A stretch of DNA of 21,650 nucleotides from Acidobacteriaceae bacterium (GCA_003156495.1 PMHC01000175.1:4113-25762); one strand, 5' to 3'; positions 14,716 through 21,650 are shown, numbered from the stretch's first letter. Made by a program: numbers and translations. The notes: generated by a model not told the origin, from the letters alone.

Positions 14716-16225
14716 GTTGATCGCGCTGGCGGCGCTCCTTCTGCTTGCCGGCTGCCGCGCGCCGCAGCGTAATTCGCATGCGGTAGTTTTTCTGATCGAG
14801 AGCAGCCCGACGAGCCTCGATCCGCGCGTGGGAACCGACTTCGCCTCCGAGCACATCGACGAGCTGCTCTTCAACGGATTGGTGGACATCGACGCGAACT
14901 TCCACTTTACGCCGGCGCTGGCCGCAAACTGGGAGCAGCCCGATCCGCTGACGGCGATTTTTCATCTGCGGCCGGGCGTGCGCTTCAGCAACGGACGGGC
15001 GCTGACCTCTCGCGACGTGGCCTGGACCATCGATTCGATGCGCAATGGCGCGGTGGTTACGCCCAAGGCGGCTACATACGCCGCTATCGCTTCGGTCGAG
15101 GCGCGCGATCCGTTGACGGTCGTCTTTCATCTCAAGCATCCTGACAATTTTTTGCTGACCAATCTTTCTTCGCGCGCCATCGGCATTGTGCCCGAGGGCA
15201 GCGGTAAGGATTTCTGGCGGCATCCCATCGGCACCGGAGCCTTTCGCTTCGTCAGCCAGCAGATCGATCAGGATGTGGTGATCGAGCGCAATCCGCTGAG
15301 CTGGTCGATCGTGCCTAAAATCGAGCGCGTACGCTTTGCCGTCACGCCGGATGCGATCACCGAGTCACTGGAGTTAGAAAAAGGCTCAGCCGACGTTGAG
15401 GTCAATTCGTTGCCCATGGACGCGCTACCGGCGCTGGCGCAGCGCTCTGATCTTCAGGTTGAATCCACTCCCGGAACCGAGATTCAGTATCTGGCCTTCA
15501 ATACGCGCGATGCGGTTCTAAAAGATGTGCGTGTGCGCCAGGCCGTGGCCTGCGCCATCGATCGCGATTTGATTATCCGCTCGCTGCTGCACGGTCACGC
15601 GCGGCCGGCGGCGAGCCTGCTGCCGCCAACGCATTGGGCCTGGAGCGGCGATGTGCCGCGCTACGATTACGATCCGGCGCGCGCTGAGCGGCTGCTCGAC
15701 GAGGCCGGCTATCGGCGCGGCGCCGGTGGCATCCGTTTGCATCTGGCGATGAAGACCAGTACCGATGAGCGCGCGCGACTGCTGGCGGCGGTGCTGCAGC
15801 AGCAAATGGCGCGGGTCGGCATCGCGCTCGATCAGCGTAGCAATGAGTTTGCTACTTTCTACGCCGACGTGGTGCGCGGAGCATTCCAGATGTACTCGCT
15901 TTATTGGATCGGCGGCAACGAGCAGCCGGATATTTTTAGCTACGTTTTTTCGTCGACGCGTTTTCCGCCCAAGGGCGCCAATCGTGGCCGTTATGCCAAT
16001 CCGCAATTGGATGCGCTGCTCGACGATGCGGCTCAGAATCCGGACCAGAACCACCGCCGCGCCGACTACGCCGAGGCGCAGAAAATTCTGGCGCGCGATC
16101 TGCCGGCCGTCAACCTTTGGTATTTAGACACGCTGGTGGTGCACAACCGGCGGCTAACGCACGTTACGCCTTCGCCTTCGGGCAGCTATACCTTTTTGGA
16201 AACAGCGGAACTGGCGCAAAACTGA
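14708..16225 (+). CDS. Peptide/muropeptide ABC-transporter substrate-binding lipoprotein (SBP family 5)
   Basis: A 505-residue extracytoplasmic binding protein of the OppA/DppA/MppA (SBP_bac_5) family. The N terminus MRKLIALAALLLLAGC is a lipoprotein signal with Cys16 as the lipidated residue. Family blocks are ESSPTSLDPRVGTDFAS, the LRPGVRFSNGRALTSRDVAWTIDSM segment, PIGTGAFRFV, LAFNTRDAVLKDVRVRQAVACAIDRDLII and NRGRYANPQLDALLDDA. No permease or ATPase gene is adjacent, so it must either use a transporter encoded elsewhere or have an independent role. It starts eight bases before the anmK stop with AGGTGA upstream, so it is translationally coupled to nagZ-anmK. This context suggests murein tripeptide or muropeptide binding (inference); a general oligopeptide role is equally compatible with the sequence. 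Confidence 0.88.
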   Translation: MRKLIALAALLLLAGCRAPQRNSHAVVFLIESSPTSLDPRVGTDFASEHIDELLFNGLVDIDANFHFTPALAANWEQPDPLTAIFHLRPGVRFSNGRALTSRDVAWTIDSMRNGAVVTPKAATYAAIASVEARDPLTVVFHLKHPDNFLLTNLSSRAIGIVPEGSGKDFWRHPIGTGAFRFVSQQIDQDVVIERNPLSWSIVPKIERVRFAVTPDAITESLELEKGSADVEVNSLPMDALPALAQRSDLQVESTPGTEIQYLAFNTRDAVLKDVRVRQAVACAIDRDLIIRSLLHGHARPAASLLPPTHWAWSGDVPRYDYDPARAERLLDEAGYRRGAGGIRLHLAMKTSTDERARLLAAVLQQQMARVGIALDQRSNEFATFYADVVRGAFQMYSLYWIGGNEQPDIFSYVFSSTRFPPKGANRGRYANPQLDALLDDAAQNPDQNHRRADYAEAQKILARDLPAVNLWYLDTLVVHNRRLTHVTPSPSGSYTFLETAELAQN

Positions 16226-16267
16226 TTCGGCATCGTTAAAATGCGCTAACAATAAGCAGAAAACCGT

Positions 16268-16312
16268 CGCCGCGCCGCTCTGCTAACATAAAGGTGATTG
16301 CGGCTTGCGGCG
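16268..16312. other. GC-rich imperfect inverted repeat before the aldolase gene
   Basis: CGCCGCGCCGC (16268-16278) can pair with GCGGC-TT-GCGGCG (16300-16312), 11 pairs with a two-base bulge and a 21-nt loop. It lies in the 156-nt gap between the lipoprotein gene and the aldolase gene. No T-tract follows, so it may be a weak terminator for the upstream unit or a structured leader. I could not define a convincing promoter for the aldolase gene here. Confidence 0.25.
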
Positions 16313-16381
16313 CTTGACGGATTCCCGCGATTAGATAGCGCGAGTAATACGGCGGCCGGAGCAAATTAGAAGGAGATTGTT

Positions 16382-17431
16382 ATGCCTCTTGTTTCAATGC
16401 GGCAGCTTCTTGACGAGGCTGCTAAGGGCGGATACGGCGTAGGCGCGTTCAACGTGAATAACATGGAGCAGATCCAGGCCATTGTGGCAGCGGCTGTTGA
16501 AACCAAGTCGCCGGTCATCATCCAGGCCAGCCGCGGCGCGCGCAAGTACGCCGAGGATCGTTATCTGTTCCACCTGATCTTGGCTGCCAGCGAATTGCAT
16601 CCCGAGATTCCCATCGCTATGCACCAGGACCATGGCAACAGCTACGAGACCTGCAAGAGTGCCATCGAGCTGGGCTACACCAGCGTGATGATGGATGGCT
16701 CGCTCAAGGACGACGGCAAGACGCCGGCGACCTTTGAAGAGAACGTTGCCGTCACCAAGAAGGTCGTTGAGTTCGCGCATGCTCGCGGCGTAACGGTCGA
16801 GGGTGAAATCGGCGTGCTGGGCGGCGTTGAGGACGGTCACGGCGCGGGCGGCACGGGCCTCGAGCACGTTACCGATCCCGATCAGGCAGTCGAGTTTGCC
16901 GAGCGTACCGGCGTTGATGCTCTGGCCATCGCCATCGGCACCAGCCACGGCGCGTACAAGTTCACCAAGAAGCCCGATGGCTCGGTGCTCAAGATGGACC
17001 TTCTCATCAAGATCCACAATCGTTTGCCCCACACCCACCTGGTGATGCACGGCTCCAGCTCGGTGCCCAAGGATCTGCAGGACATCATCAACCAGTACGG
17101 CGGCAAGTTGAGGCAGACTTGGGGCGTGCCGGTCGAAGAGATTCAGCTCGGCATCAAGAACGGCGTGCGCAAGGTCAACGTCGATACCGACAATCGCTTG
17201 GCCATGACGGGCGCGATCCGCAAGGTCTTTGCCGAACAGCCGGAGAAGTTCGATCCGCGCGACTACCTGAAGCCTGCTCGCGAAGCCATGCAGAAGGTTG
17301 TCGCTCTGCGTATGACCCAGTTTGGCCAGGCCGGTCACGCTGGCGATTACAAGCCGCTCGCGATCACCGAGTTCATCAAGGGCTACGCCTCGGGTGCGCT
17401 TGATACTCGTCCCTCGGTAGCGAAAAAGTAG
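16382..17431 (+). CDS. fba: Class II fructose-bisphosphate aldolase (Calvin-cycle subtype)
   Basis: This zinc enzyme interconverts fructose-1,6-bisphosphate with dihydroxyacetone phosphate and glyceraldehyde-3-phosphate in glycolysis and gluconeogenesis. The 349-residue protein shows AMHQDHGNS with catalytic Asp83 and zinc ligand His84, TVEGEIGVLGG (Glu140/Glu142 region), AIGTSHGAYKF (His189) and LVMHGSSSVP (His223), then VRKVNVDTDNRLAMTGAIR for phosphate binding. The HQDHG form, the long insert-containing loop EDGHGAGGTG and the GIKNGVRKVN block match the subtype named for Calvin-cycle operons, although no Calvin-cycle gene is nearby. AAGGAGA lies seven bases before the ATG. Lysine is largely AAG and codon choice is tighter than in neighbours, consistent with high expression. 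It is monocistronic, ending in a strong terminator. Confidence 0.95.
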   Translation: MPLVSMRQLLDEAAKGGYGVGAFNVNNMEQIQAIVAAAVETKSPVIIQASRGARKYAEDRYLFHLILAASELHPEIPIAMHQDHGNSYETCKSAIELGYTSVMMDGSLKDDGKTPATFEENVAVTKKVVEFAHARGVTVEGEIGVLGGVEDGHGAGGTGLEHVTDPDQAVEFAERTGVDALAIAIGTSHGAYKFTKKPDGSVLKMDLLIKIHNRLPHTHLVMHGSSSVPKDLQDIINQYGGKLRQTWGVPVEEIQLGIKNGVRKVNVDTDNRLAMTGAIRKVFAEQPEKFDPRDYLKPAREAMQKVVALRMTQFGQAGHAGDYKPLAITEFIKGYASGALDTRPSVAKK

Positions 17432-17450
17432 TTTAACTTTTCAATCATTC

Positions 17451-17489
17451 AAGGCCGCTTCGCTTGCGCGAGGCGGCCTTTTGTTTTTG
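17451..17489 (+). terminator. Rho-independent terminator of fba
   Basis: Arms AAGGCCGCTTCGC (17451-17463) and GCGAGGCGGCCTT (17468-17480) form a 13-bp stem with one G-T pair around a TTGC loop, followed by TTGTTTTTG. It begins 19 nt after the aldolase stop. No comparable T-tract lies on the other side, so it acts mainly for fba and sits just beyond the stop of the convergent membrane-protein gene. Confidence 0.88.
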
Positions 17490-17496
17490 CCGGCGA

Positions 17497-19131
17497 TTAT
17501 TGCTTTTGATCGGTTGTTTGCGGCTCGTAAATTACTTCACAGCTCTGCTCTGAAAATCCGAACTGCGCCGGCTGGTTTCCGCAAAAGCGATGCGTGGGAC
17601 GGTAGCCGTGTGTTTCAAGCATGGCCGCGATTCCATCTTCGTCGTTGCGCGTCCATGCCGGTTTTTCCTTGAGAATCTGGTTGCGCCAGCTCACGTCGCC
17701 ATCGTAGCTTTCGCCGGCGACAACGAACTGCGGATGCTGGCTGAGCGCCTCGGCGATTCGTGCATCTGAATCCGCGGCGCAACTCCACGGCCAGTAAGCG
17801 GTGGACTGATTGAAATACAGATTGCGCGGCGCGAAGGCCGCCAGCCCGATCGAGTGGTAGTTGAAGCCCGCGATGGCGCGCCCTCCGGCGTTAGTCTCCA
17901 AATACTGTGCGGCTTCAACGCTGCCATCGAATGGATGATGCAGATCGTAAGTGGCGGCGAAGGCCGTCCAGGCGATTTGTTGGACGAGTACGGCTAGCAG
18001 AACCACGGCGAAAACAGAATCGAATTTGATTTTCTCTTGCGAATCGATGCGCTGCCACGTGAGCCAAAGCGTAACGATGATAGCCGCCCAAAGCACCGAG
18101 GTGTGGTGTTCGCTGAAGGGCAGAACCTTGGCGCCGATCAGCGTCGCCAGCAGCGGCAGAGAGCAGATTAGCGCCTTGTGTTTCCATTGCCAATAAATGA
18201 GCGCGGCGTAGAAGGCCAGTGCCAGCAGATTCAAGTTGGAGACCGGGAAAAAAGCCAGCGCCGCGATGTGCGCCAGCGCCGCCAGCGCGCCGCCGCGATG
18301 CGCATGATGACGATAGGTTGCATTTCCCGTGGCTGGTTGGCAGCGTGGGGCATTTCCCGTCACGCAGTTTGCCGCTGGCTGCGCCGTGCATCGCGCCGAA
18401 CTGCCGGTTAGCTGTGCCAGCACGGCGGCCACGCGCGGATTGGCCGCCAGCGCTTGCGCCTGGCCTTCATTTGTGTCGGGCGCGGGCAGCGCCGTGTAGA
18501 GCGCGAAGAGGCCGAAGACGGCGAATAGTGCTACCGCTGCCAATCTATTCTTTTTTTGCGGCGGCAGCTCGGTGCGTTGCGCAAAAAAGCCGAAGATCGC
18601 CAGCCCGAATGCGAGAAAGACCGCAATCAGCGAAGTGTTGGCCAACAATCCAGCGAGCAGAGCAACCAGCAGCGGCCGTTCTTTTTTTGCACCGAGTGCA
18701 ACGCAAATGGCGAATCCAAGCAGCGGGGTGAGGCTATAGCTGCGGGCAATCACCGGCGTTTGATAGGCTAGCGCCACGGAAAATGGCAGCAGCCAGCGCA
18801 CCAGGGCAGGGAAGGGACTGCGGCGCAGCAGGAGAAAGGCCGCGGCGACGCCGATAAACACCGTCGCTGCGTGCATTGCCGCGTAGGAAAAATGCAGCCG
18901 GCAAAAAAGCCACAACAGCGCGTGCCATAGCCCCGGCGTCCCCTCATAATGCAGGCGGCGAAAGAGCAGCGCGCATAGACTGTTGTCGCGCGCCAGCAGC
19001 CAAGCCTGCGCCTCGTCGGTCCAGGGTTCGTGATAGATGGCGACCCATCCGGTGAGCGCGAGATAAAGCCCGAGAACCGCGGCCTCCGTGCGTTTGAAAG
19101 CGGGCGTGCGGCGTGCGGCCAGCAGCTTCAT
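17497..19131 (-). CDS. Multi-pass membrane protein, GT39/ArnT-like glycosyltransferase-related
   Basis: A membrane protein of about 544 residues with roughly ten hydrophobic segments in the first 400 residues and a soluble C-terminal domain of about 130. The N-terminal loop after the first helix reads YHEPWTDEAQAWLLARD, with a D-E pair of the kind that forms the acidic catalytic loop of GT-C enzymes (PMT/ArnT), and EGTPGLWHALLW follows. A polyprenyl-phosphate-sugar donor is therefore likely, acceptor unknown (inference). An odd stretch, about residues 245-280 (GSSARCTAQPAANC..ATGNATYRHH), is Cys/Thr/Asn-rich, contains a DNA direct repeat and interrupts otherwise hydrophobic sequence. The start is ATG 19129-19131 or the preceding TTG; GGGAGA is upstream. 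It follows hemQ by about 65 nt on the same strand and may be co-transcribed. Confidence 0.75.
   Translation of the reverse strand: MKLLAARRTPAFKRTEAAVLGLYLALTGWVAIYHEPWTDEAQAWLLARDNSLCALLFRRLHYEGTPGLWHALLWLFCRLHFSYAAMHAATVFIGVAAAFLLLRRSPFPALVRWLLPFSVALAYQTPVIARSYSLTPLLGFAICVALGAKKERPLLVALLAGLLANTSLIAVFLAFGLAIFGFFAQRTELPPQKKNRLAAVALFAVFGLFALYTALPAPDTNEGQAQALAANPRVAAVLAQLTGSSARCTAQPAANCVTGNAPRCQPATGNATYRHHAHRGGALAALAHIAALAFFPVSNLNLLALAFYAALIYWQWKHKALICSLPLLATLIGAKVLPFSEHHTSVLWAAIIVTLWLTWQRIDSQEKIKFDSVFAVVLLAVLVQQIAWTAFAATYDLHHPFDGSVEAAQYLETNAGGRAIAGFNYHSIGLAAFAPRNLYFNQSTAYWPWSCAADSDARIAEALSQHPQFVVAGESYDGDVSWRNQILKEKPAWTRNDEDGIAAMLETHGYRPTHRFCGNQPAQFGFSEQSCEVIYEPQTTDQKQ
18320..18360. repeat. Direct repeat GCATTTCCCGT, 30-nt period, inside a CDS
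   Basis: GCATTTCCCGT occurs at 18320-18330 and 18350-18360, exactly 30 nt apart, so the reading frame is kept. It encodes the two TGNA tetrads of the unusual Cys/Thr/Asn-rich stretch of the membrane protein. Confidence 0.7.
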
Positions 19132-19160
19132 CAATGCAGTTTCTCCCTATGCCAGCGATT

Positions 19161-19172
19161 TGGTTGCAACCA
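19161..19172. promoter_or_regulatory. Perfect 12-bp palindrome TGGTTGCAACCA
   Basis: TGGTTGCAACCA lies in the short gap between hemQ and the downstream membrane-protein gene, next to a TATAGAAT-like box on the minus strand (about 19174-19181). It could be an operator for a separate promoter of the membrane-protein gene. There is no further evidence. Confidence 0.25.
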
Positions 19173-19195
19173 TTCTATAAAAGCTGGTTGAACGG

Positions 19196-20026
19196 TTAGA
19201 GCTTTCCGCCGAGCCAATCGCTGAACTTTTCTATCGGCAAGCGCTGGCCGATGAAGAAGTGACCGAAGAGCGCGTATACTGCGCTGACTTCGTCGAAACG
19301 CATCTCGTAAATAAGTTTTTTAAAGACGACCGGATCGTCGGCGAAGAGCGAGACGCCCCACTCCCAGTCGTCAAGGCCGATCGAGCTGGTGATGATCTGT
19401 TTGACCCGGTCGCCGTAGCGGCGGCCCACCATGCCGTGCTCGTGCATCATGCGCTGGCGTTCGACAAAAGGCAGTGTGTACCAATTTTTCTGCTCGCCGC
19501 GTACGCGATTCATGGGATAGAAACAGAGAAATTTTGCTTCAGGAATCGCGGGGCGCAAGCGCGGCGTCATCGTCGAGGCGGCGCGTTCAAGTGAGGAGGC
19601 GATCTCCGCTTCCCACCCCGGCGAATGCGGCTCGAAGCCCATGGCCGCCGCCGCTTCGTAGCTCTTGCGCGAGGATTCGTAGAGACCAAGTTCGACGACG
19701 GAAAGATAGGAATGGCGTAGATCGAGAAAGTCGTAGAGCGGCGTTTGCGCCAGCGCCAGCTCGGTCTGATTGAGCGCTTCGAAGGAGTCGCGGAAGTGGA
19801 CGAAGATCAGATCGCCTTTGTGGCCGAGTTGAGCGTAGAGCGCGGTGCGAATAGGCGCATCTGGCGTGGTGCGCTCGATTGTGCGTAAAGCGGCGACGGT
19901 TTCGGCGACGATCTTCAGCCTTTTGTCTTCCGCGCCGGCGTGCCAGCTTTTCCAGTCGAAGCGGAAGAACTGGTGGAGCACGGCGGAGCCTTCAAGAGTG
20001 AGCGGAACCAGGGGAAGATCGGACAC
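19196..20026 (-). CDS. hemQ: Coproheme decarboxylase (HemQ/ChdC, chlorite-dismutase family)
   Basis: HemQ decarboxylates coproheme III to haem b with peroxide, the final step of the coproporphyrin-dependent haem pathway. The 276-residue protein has the two ferredoxin-like halves of the chlorite-dismutase family. The catalytic tyrosine is Tyr170 in CFYPMNRVRGEQKNWYTLPF, and the proximal haem ligand is His197 in MHEHGMVGRRY. The arginine typical of true chlorite dismutases is not evident in the FGHFFIGQRL region, favouring HemQ. It is slightly longer than Firmicutes HemQ (about 250). The start codon is GTG with a perfect AGGAGGT five bases upstream. A strong palindrome abuts that ribosome binding site. 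Its pathway partners HemA, HemC and HemD lie in another operon about 10 kb away. Confidence 0.93.
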   Translation of the reverse strand: MSDLPLVPLTLEGSAVLHQFFRFDWKSWHAGAEDKRLKIVAETVAALRTIERTTPDAPIRTALYAQLGHKGDLIFVHFRDSFEALNQTELALAQTPLYDFLDLRHSYLSVVELGLYESSRKSYEAAAAMGFEPHSPGWEAEIASSLERAASTMTPRLRPAIPEAKFLCFYPMNRVRGEQKNWYTLPFVERQRMMHEHGMVGRRYGDRVKQIITSSIGLDDWEWGVSLFADDPVVFKKLIYEMRFDEVSAVYALFGHFFIGQRLPIEKFSDWLGGKL

Positions 20027-20035
20027 GTAAACCTC

Positions 20036-20059
20036 CTGTGATCGTGGCCGCGATCACAG
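20036..20059. promoter_or_regulatory. Palindrome abutting the hemQ ribosome binding site
   Basis: CTGTGATCG (20036-20044) and CGATCACAG (20051-20059) form a perfect 9-bp inverted repeat around TGGCCG, itself holding a GGCC centre. On the hemQ transcript the second arm ends in the first bases of AGGAGG, so a hairpin would touch the ribosome binding site. As DNA it could equally be an operator just downstream of a TAAGAT -10-like box (20063-20068, minus). Confidence 0.55.
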
Positions 20060-20150
20060 TCCATCTTAACAAATGAGAAATGCAGACGTGTGCAGCGTTT
20101 TTTCACCGAAGATTGCGTCGCAAGGACGGAAATAACATGTAACGGACCTA

Positions 20151-20156
20151 TATACT
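20151..20156 (+). promoter_or_regulatory. TATACT -10 box of the DedA gene
   Basis: TATACT ends 10 nt before the ATG of the DedA gene, which has no Shine-Dalgarno. A transcript from it would have a leader of only a few bases. No good -35 is visible. Confidence 0.4.
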
Positions 20157-20166
20157 GAGTACGCTC

Positions 20167-20805
20167 ATGAGTGAAAAAATCCTGGCTCTGTTGTTTGCAT
20201 TTATTACGCACGTGATTGACGCCGGCGGGTATGTCGGCATTATGGCTTTGATGGGCATCGAATCGGCGTGTATTCCGTTGCCTTCTGAAATCATCATGCC
20301 CTTTGCCGGTTATGTGGCCTATCTGGGCCACATCAATCTTTTTTGGGCTGCGACGGTCGGCGCGGTTGGTTGCAACCTGGGCTCGGCGGTCGCTTACTGG
20401 GTCGGGGCCAAGGGCGGAAGGCCGCTGGTGGAGCGTTATGGCCGTTGGGTTTTGATGAACAGCCATGACCTGGACATGATGACGCGGTTTTTCGGCAAGT
20501 ATGGAGCGATCACCGTTCTTGTGTCGCGCCTGTTGCCGATTGTGCGAACTTTTATCGCGTTTCCCGCCGGGATCGCAAAAATGAATCAGGTGCGGTTCCA
20601 CATTTATACCTTTATGGGCTCGTGGCCGTGGTGCTTTGTGCTGGCCTATGTGGGCCGGGAGTTGGGCGAGCGGTGGCATACCGATCCGCGCTTTGAGCAG
20701 GCTTTCCATCGCTTCCATTCTGTCGTGGAAGTCGTCGTTCTAGTGCTGCTCGTGTGGTTTGTATGGTCGCATTTGAGCCGCCGGCGGAAAGCGGATGAAG
20801 CCTAG
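20167..20805 (+). CDS. DedA-family membrane protein (VTT/SNARE-associated domain)
   Basis: A 212-residue integral membrane protein of the DedA family, whose members act in membrane homeostasis; some are flippases for undecaprenyl phosphate or phospholipids. The N-terminal re-entrant region reads IESACIPLPSEIIMPFAGYVA (31-51) with conserved Glu32 and Glu41. The second signature is SRLLPIVRTFIAFPAGIAKM (120-139), with the two conserved arginines Arg121 and Arg128. At least four hydrophobic segments are seen, ending in a basic tail RRRKADEA. The substrate cannot be told from sequence. It is divergent from hemQ and lies 88 nt before the inositol-phosphate synthase gene on the same strand, so a joint role in lipid metabolism is possible. 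Confidence 0.92.
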   Translation: MSEKILALLFAFITHVIDAGGYVGIMALMGIESACIPLPSEIIMPFAGYVAYLGHINLFWAATVGAVGCNLGSAVAYWVGAKGGRPLVERYGRWVLMNSHDLDMMTRFFGKYGAITVLVSRLLPIVRTFIAFPAGIAKMNQVRFHIYTFMGSWPWCFVLAYVGRELGERWHTDPRFEQAFHRFHSVVEVVVLVLLVWFVWSHLSRRRKADEA

Positions 20806-20822
20806 GTGAAAAGTTTGAAAGA

Positions 20823-20839
20823 CGGCGCGGAGTGCGCCG
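20823..20839 (+). terminator. Small GC hairpin after the DedA gene
   Basis: CGGCGC and GCGCCG pair perfectly around GGAGT, 18 nt after the DedA stop. No T-tract follows, so it is at most an attenuating or stabilising structure between this gene and ino1. Confidence 0.3.
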
Positions 20840-20893
20840 GATGTGTAGCAAAGTTGATTACGGATTTTCAGTAAAGGAAGGGTAGAAAAGACA

Positions 20894-21650
20894 ATGGCAA
20901 TCGAGCAGCAAGGCGGCCAGAAAACTGCCGCAACGAAGGTTGAGCCCGCAAAAGGAAAGCTGGGCGTGATGGTGGTAGGCTTGGGCGCGGTGGCGACGAC
21001 GATGATTTCCGGCGTCGAAGCCGTGCGGCGCGGTCTGGCAAAGCCGATCGGATCTCTGACGCAAATGGGAACGATCCGGCTGGGCAAGCGGACCGATGAC
21101 AATACGCCGTTGATCAAGGACTTTGTTCCTCTGGCGGATCTGAACGACATCGTTTTTACCGGATGGGACATCTTTGAAGACAACGTCTATCAGGCCGCGG
21201 CGCATGCCGAGGTGCTGAAGAGCGAAACTATTCAGCAGTTGAAGCCCTATCTGGAAACCATCAAGCCGATGCCGGCGGTCTTCGACAACTATTACGTGAA
21301 GCGGCTGAACGGCGTCAACGTGAAGAAAGGCAAAAACAAGCGTGACTTGGCCGAGCAGTTGCGCGCCGACATTCAAGCCTTCAAAAAAACAGTCGACCGC
21401 GTGATCGTGATCTGGTGCGGATCGACGGAGATCTTCATGAAGCCGGCCGCCGTGCATGAGTCGATTGCCTCTTTCGAGAAGGGCCTCGAACAAAATGACA
21501 TCGGCATTGCTCCTTCGCAAATCTACGCCTACGCGGCGCTGAAGGAAGGTGTCCCCTTCGTCAATGGTGCACCGAATTTGACCACTGATGTTCCGGCTTT
21601 GATCGAACTGTCGAAACAAAATTCGGCTCCGATCTGCGGCAAGGACTTCA
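20894..21650 (+). CDS. ino1: Inositol-3-phosphate synthase, 3' end cut by the window
   Basis: This enzyme converts glucose-6-phosphate to 1D-myo-inositol 3-phosphate with a bound NAD, the entry to inositol lipids and solutes. The first 252 codons are present and the frame is open at the right edge. After a 20-residue polar leader the Rossmann motif LGVMVVGLGAVATTMISGV is followed by the GLAKPIGSLTQMGTIRLGKR block, WDIFEDNVYQAA, VIWCGSTE, and GVPFVNGAPNLTTDVPAL. The last codons read ICGKDF, where the catalytic lysine motif of the family begins (known form GKDxKTGQT), so the active site continues beyond the window. GGAAGG lies about 12 bases before the ATG. The sequence is of the bacterial type seen in Acidobacteriota and Planctomycetes rather than the actinobacterial or eukaryotic type. 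Confidence 0.93.
   Translation, partial: MAIEQQGGQKTAATKVEPAKGKLGVMVVGLGAVATTMISGVEAVRRGLAKPIGSLTQMGTIRLGKRTDDNTPLIKDFVPLADLNDIVFTGWDIFEDNVYQAAAHAEVLKSETIQQLKPYLETIKPMPAVFDNYYVKRLNGVNVKKGKNKRDLAEQLRADIQAFKKTVDRVIVIWCGSTEIFMKPAAVHESIASFEKGLEQNDIGIAPSQIYAYAALKEGVPFVNGAPNLTTDVPALIELSKQNSAPICGKDF

Noticed and set aside
16314..16350. TTGACG as a -35 for fba
   Set aside because: No -10 hexamer at 16-18 nt; nearest candidates are 12 or 25 nt away.
20858..21619. 253-codon minus ORF at the right edge
   Set aside because: Shadow of the inositol-3-phosphate synthase gene, which runs off the window and so has no stop codon inside it.

Overview
The window is a chromosomal segment of a GC-rich bacterium, most likely an acidobacterium of the Terriglobia/Koribacter type. 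This placement rests on protein style and gene combination, not on a marker RNA: futalosine-route menaquinone synthesis (MqnA), a coproheme decarboxylase (HemQ/ChdC) in an otherwise diderm-looking gene set, a bacterial-type inositol-3-phosphate synthase, and a short intergenic repeat of the 'TCATTCTGA..GAAGAACCT' kind that I recall as common in such genomes. No phage, IS element, CRISPR array, rRNA or tRNA could be supported. Most of the window is housekeeping.

Layout. 1-1151: mostly non-coding, with one small orphan CDS (366-617, minus) and an AT-rich island (about 945-1140). 1152-2399 (minus) and 2556-3425 (plus): a divergent pair, a GT4 glycosyltransferase and mqnA. 3426-4399: nearly 1 kb without a convincing gene, starting with an AT-rich hairpin. 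4400-5557: a small acidic hypothetical protein and endonuclease III (nth). 5600-9451 (minus): a tight haem operon read in the order hemX/ccsA-like, hemA, hemC, hemD, every junction being a 4-base ATGA stop/start overlap. 9651-16225 (plus): mutS, nagZ, anmK and a peptide-binding lipoprotein, the last three coupled by overlaps. 16382-17431: class II fructose-bisphosphate aldolase with a strong terminator. 17497-20026 (minus): hemQ followed by a large membrane glycosyltransferase-like protein. 20167 to the right edge (plus): a DedA protein and inositol-3-phosphate synthase, the latter cut by the window end.

How the genes work together. HemA, HemC and HemD build uroporphyrinogen III from glutamyl-tRNA, and HemQ carries out the last step of the coproporphyrin-dependent haem route, so one window holds early and final steps of one pathway in two separate transcripts. 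NagZ and AnmK are consecutive enzymes of peptidoglycan recycling, and the solo binding lipoprotein overlapping them may supply muropeptides or peptides to the same process (inference). MutS and Nth are independent DNA repair functions. Inositol-3-phosphate synthase points to inositol-containing lipids or solutes.

The most interesting signals are regulatory: a TGTGA-N6-TCAC palindrome in the hem operon promoter, a 9-bp-stem palindrome abutting the hemQ ribosome binding site, and TAnnnT boxes 7-10 nt before several start codons that lack a Shine-Dalgarno sequence (possible leaderless mRNAs). I did not find a clear new multi-gene system. The nearest candidates are the small orphan protein at 366-617 and the NagZ-AnmK-lipoprotein unit.
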